A DNA stretch of 50,750 nucleotides from a bacterium (GTDB taxonomy: Bacteria > Oederibacteriota > PGYV01), in NCBI GenBank assembly GCA_029565735.1, contig JAKQNO010000039.1:1-50750 (forward strand). Direction: 5' to 3'. A model generated the notes under the pieces. That model saw nothing but the letters and a program-made list of their open reading frames with translations, ran no database searches and was not told the origin of the DNA. The first letter of the stretch is position 1; each line of letters begins with the position of its first letter. This document shows positions 50,611-50,750 of this stretch, in pieces. A program made the translations under genes and the position numbers.

Positions 50611-50750
50611 TCAGCTTATCATCCTTAAGCTTATATCCATTGAAGGAGGCGAATGCGTTATGGAGCCTATGGACACAAAATCAGGCCTTGTTTTTACGAC
50701 ATCCCGGATATTGCTCATATTAATTCCGCCCGAAACCTCTATTTTTGAAG
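50611..50750 (-). CDS. nadC: Nicotinate-nucleotide pyrophosphorylase, 3' end only
   Basis: The last 46 codons are seen before the window ends. They read IEVSGGINMSNIRDVVK, DFVSIGSITHSPPSMDISL and end RMIS. The SGGIN and GxxTHSxxxxDxSL motifs are the phosphate-binding and dimer parts of quinolinate phosphoribosyltransferase, which makes nicotinate mononucleotide in NAD synthesis. The 5' part lies beyond base 50750. Confidence 0.85.
   Translation of the reverse strand, partial: SKIEVSGGINMSNIRDVVKTRPDFVSIGSITHSPPSMDISLRMIS

Overview
The window looks like one chromosomal stretch of an uncultured, moderately low-GC bacterium. Almost all genes are on the minus strand; the only plus-strand genes are two near the right end (48773-49905). 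Lipoproteins, an exported M23 peptidase and a probable outer-membrane protein point to a diderm. A der-plsY-gpsA-merR block, a PyrR-controlled pyr operon, endonuclease Q, a TreT-type trehalose synthase, several TTG starts and many short mosaic repeats fit a poorly cultured candidate phylum (Goldbacteria, Firestonebacteria or Omnitrophica are possible guesses). No 16S gene is present, so placement stays open.

Layout, left to right. 1-7.7 kb: two glycosyltransferases, a HAD phosphatase, a LOG-family hydrolase, a membrane-anchored protein, endonuclease Q, a Nudix hydrolase and tyrS. 8-23 kb: a pyrimidine operon transcribed right to left from a strong promoter through a PyrR-type attenuator: pyrR, pyrB, pyrC, carA1, carB1, carA2, carB2, pyrK, pyrD, then an M23 peptidase. 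It carries two complete carAB pairs. The second small subunit has lost its whole Cys-His-Glu glutaminase triad (now Gly-Tyr-Gln), so this pair probably uses free ammonia or is regulatory. 23-25 kb: a HepT/MNT module with hepT frameshifted, a release-factor-like rescue protein and a YoeB/Phd toxin-antitoxin pair. 25-29.7 kb: a Kelch-like lipoprotein, a GH3 glycosidase fused to a GIY-YIG domain, and a LacI-type sensor without its DNA-binding domain.

29.8-41.3 kb is housekeeping: RluA-type pseudouridine synthase, YgiQ-type radical SAM protein, GNAT enzyme, TPR-like lipoprotein, apt, primary-type sigma factor, acylphosphatase, a probable outer-membrane protein, two tRNA-Pro genes, and merR, gpsA, plsY, der. 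41.3-46.3 kb is a trehalose cluster: a GT20 synthase fused to a membrane-bound sensor region with HAMP, its phosphatase OtsB, a DUF5752-like protein and TreT. A good promoter with a downstream dyad drives it, and a Na+/H+ antiporter gene lies upstream, which suggests an osmotic or salt-response role. 47.7-50.7 kb: two PilZ proteins, 5-formyl-THF cyclo-ligase, a Nudix hydrolase, birA and the 3' end of nadC.

Dispersed non-coding repeats fill many gaps. Three 250-300 bp elements have related inverted ends rich in GGGAC/GTCCC words and each lies directly against the 3' end of a gene. They share interior modules (short hairpins, TTAAGC palindromes) that also occur elsewhere. All functional calls rest on reading sequence motifs; no database search was possible.
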